Assembly (NCBI GenBank): GCA_964642165.1 | Contig: CAZXOC010000406.1 | Coordinates: 1-5,494, forward strand | Source: CAYRVX01 sp964642165 | GTDB taxonomy: Bacteria; Planctomycetota; Phycisphaerae; SM23-33 | Length of the DNA: 5,494 nucleotides | Direction: 5' to 3' | Shown here: positions 5,144 to 5,494 of the stretch, one piece after another | Numbering within the stretch: the first letter of the stretch is position 1 | Layout: the number at the start of each line of letters is the position of its first letter | Made by a program: the position numbers and the translations under genes | Notes under the pieces: model-generated | Told to the model about the DNA's origin: nothing | The model's database searches: none | What the model saw: the letters and a program-made list of their open reading frames with translations, nothing else

Positions 5144-5494
5144 ATGAGCGATGCAGCGAACGAAACGCAAGCGGATGAAGGGCAGGCCGGGGCGAACGGG
5201 CCCCGCGAACGGCCAGGCCCGGCCGGGCGGATCAGCCCCGACGAGAAGCTGATCACGCTGACCGAGGCCACGCGGCACCTGCCGAAGGTCGACGGCAAGA
5301 AGGTCTCCGTCTGCACGCTGTGGCGGTGGTGCCGCAAGGGGCTGCGGGGCGCCTTCCTCGAGTACGTCCGCGTCGGGCGGTCGGCCGGCGGCGATAGGGC
5401 GGTGGCCCCGTGGGTCTGGGAGGGCCGGGCCCCGGCGTCCGGCGGACGGCGGCGGCCTACCGCCGGCCGCGGGTGGGGTTCTCGTACCAGATGA
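5144..5494 (+). CDS. DUF1580-family small HTH protein (second tandem copy), abnormal C-terminus
   Basis: The start is ATG at 5144, supported by alignment with the start of the relic at 4824; no Shine-Dalgarno is visible. Residues 29-79 (ISPDEKLITLTE, LPKVDGKK, CTLWRW, KGLRG, LEYVRVGR) have the form of the DUF1580 family, a MerR/excisionase-like helix-turn-helix with LWRW at residues 59-62 in the recognition region. Residues 1-28 are a polar Gly/Pro-rich leader. After VGR at about residue 79 the protein turns into low-complexity Gly/Arg/Pro-rich sequence, instead of the TS.EAL.RF-type helix I expect from the family, which suggests a frameshift or decay; the TGA at 5492-5494 may therefore not be the original stop. 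Such genes often precede tyrosine recombinase genes in planctomycetes, so one may follow beyond the right edge. A role as recombination directionality factor or repressor is inference. Confidence 0.7.
   Translation: MSDAANETQADEGQAGANGPRERPGPAGRISPDEKLITLTEATRHLPKVDGKKVSVCTLWRWCRKGLRGAFLEYVRVGRSAGGDRAVAPWVWEGRAPASGGRRRPTAGRGWGSRTR

Noticed and set aside
1..5494. CRISPR array, tRNA, rRNA, or insertion sequence with terminal inverted repeats
   Set aside because: I found no regularly spaced long repeats, no cloverleaf with a T-arm motif, no rRNA signature and no DDE transposase. The AACTGSS array units are too short and too close for CRISPR.

Overview
The window is high-GC accessory DNA, most likely from a planctomycete. 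The evidence is a DUF1580-type small HTH protein (a family I know mainly from Planctomycetes) and two tyrosine-recombinase C-termini of the kind often found with it. No housekeeping gene, rRNA or tRNA was seen.

Layout, left to right. (1) 1-687, plus strand: the C-terminal catalytic part of a tyrosine recombinase (copy A), open at the left edge. (2) 842-1513, minus strand: a complete 223-aa PD-(D/E)XK nuclease-like protein. A strong sigma70-like promoter overlaps its start codon, and two small inverted repeats lie just upstream. (3) 1782-2099, plus strand: a 5'-truncated second recombinase C-terminus (copy B), about 79% identical to copy A over 105 residues with no gaps. (4) 2100-2505: no convincing gene. 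(5) 2506-3885, minus strand: a probable two-gene operon, made of a 302-aa protein with two membrane helices and a coiled coil followed by a 125-aa charged helical protein. Both have good Shine-Dalgarno sequences, and a 10-bp-arm palindrome lies between them. (6) 3886-4823: mostly decayed or non-coding DNA with two coding-looking minus-strand stretches (4433-4678 and 4043-4231). (7) 4824-4990, plus strand: a broken DUF1580 gene with a one-base deletion. (8) 5018-5097: a short AACTGSS repeat array. (9) 5144-5494: a second DUF1580 gene with a good N-terminal half and an abnormal C-terminus.

Interpretation (inference): the window looks like a stack of small integrative elements. Each would have a DUF1580 regulator or excisionase candidate at its left end, a tyrosine recombinase, and cargo. 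Copy A closes one element, copy B is the relic of another, and the tandem DUF1580 genes would open further elements to the right. The cargo genes all lie on the opposite strand and use less GC-rich third codon positions than the recombinases, which suggests independent acquisition. The nuclease and the membrane/coiled-coil gene pair are the best candidates for an undescribed, possibly defence-related function, but no function can be assigned from sequence alone.
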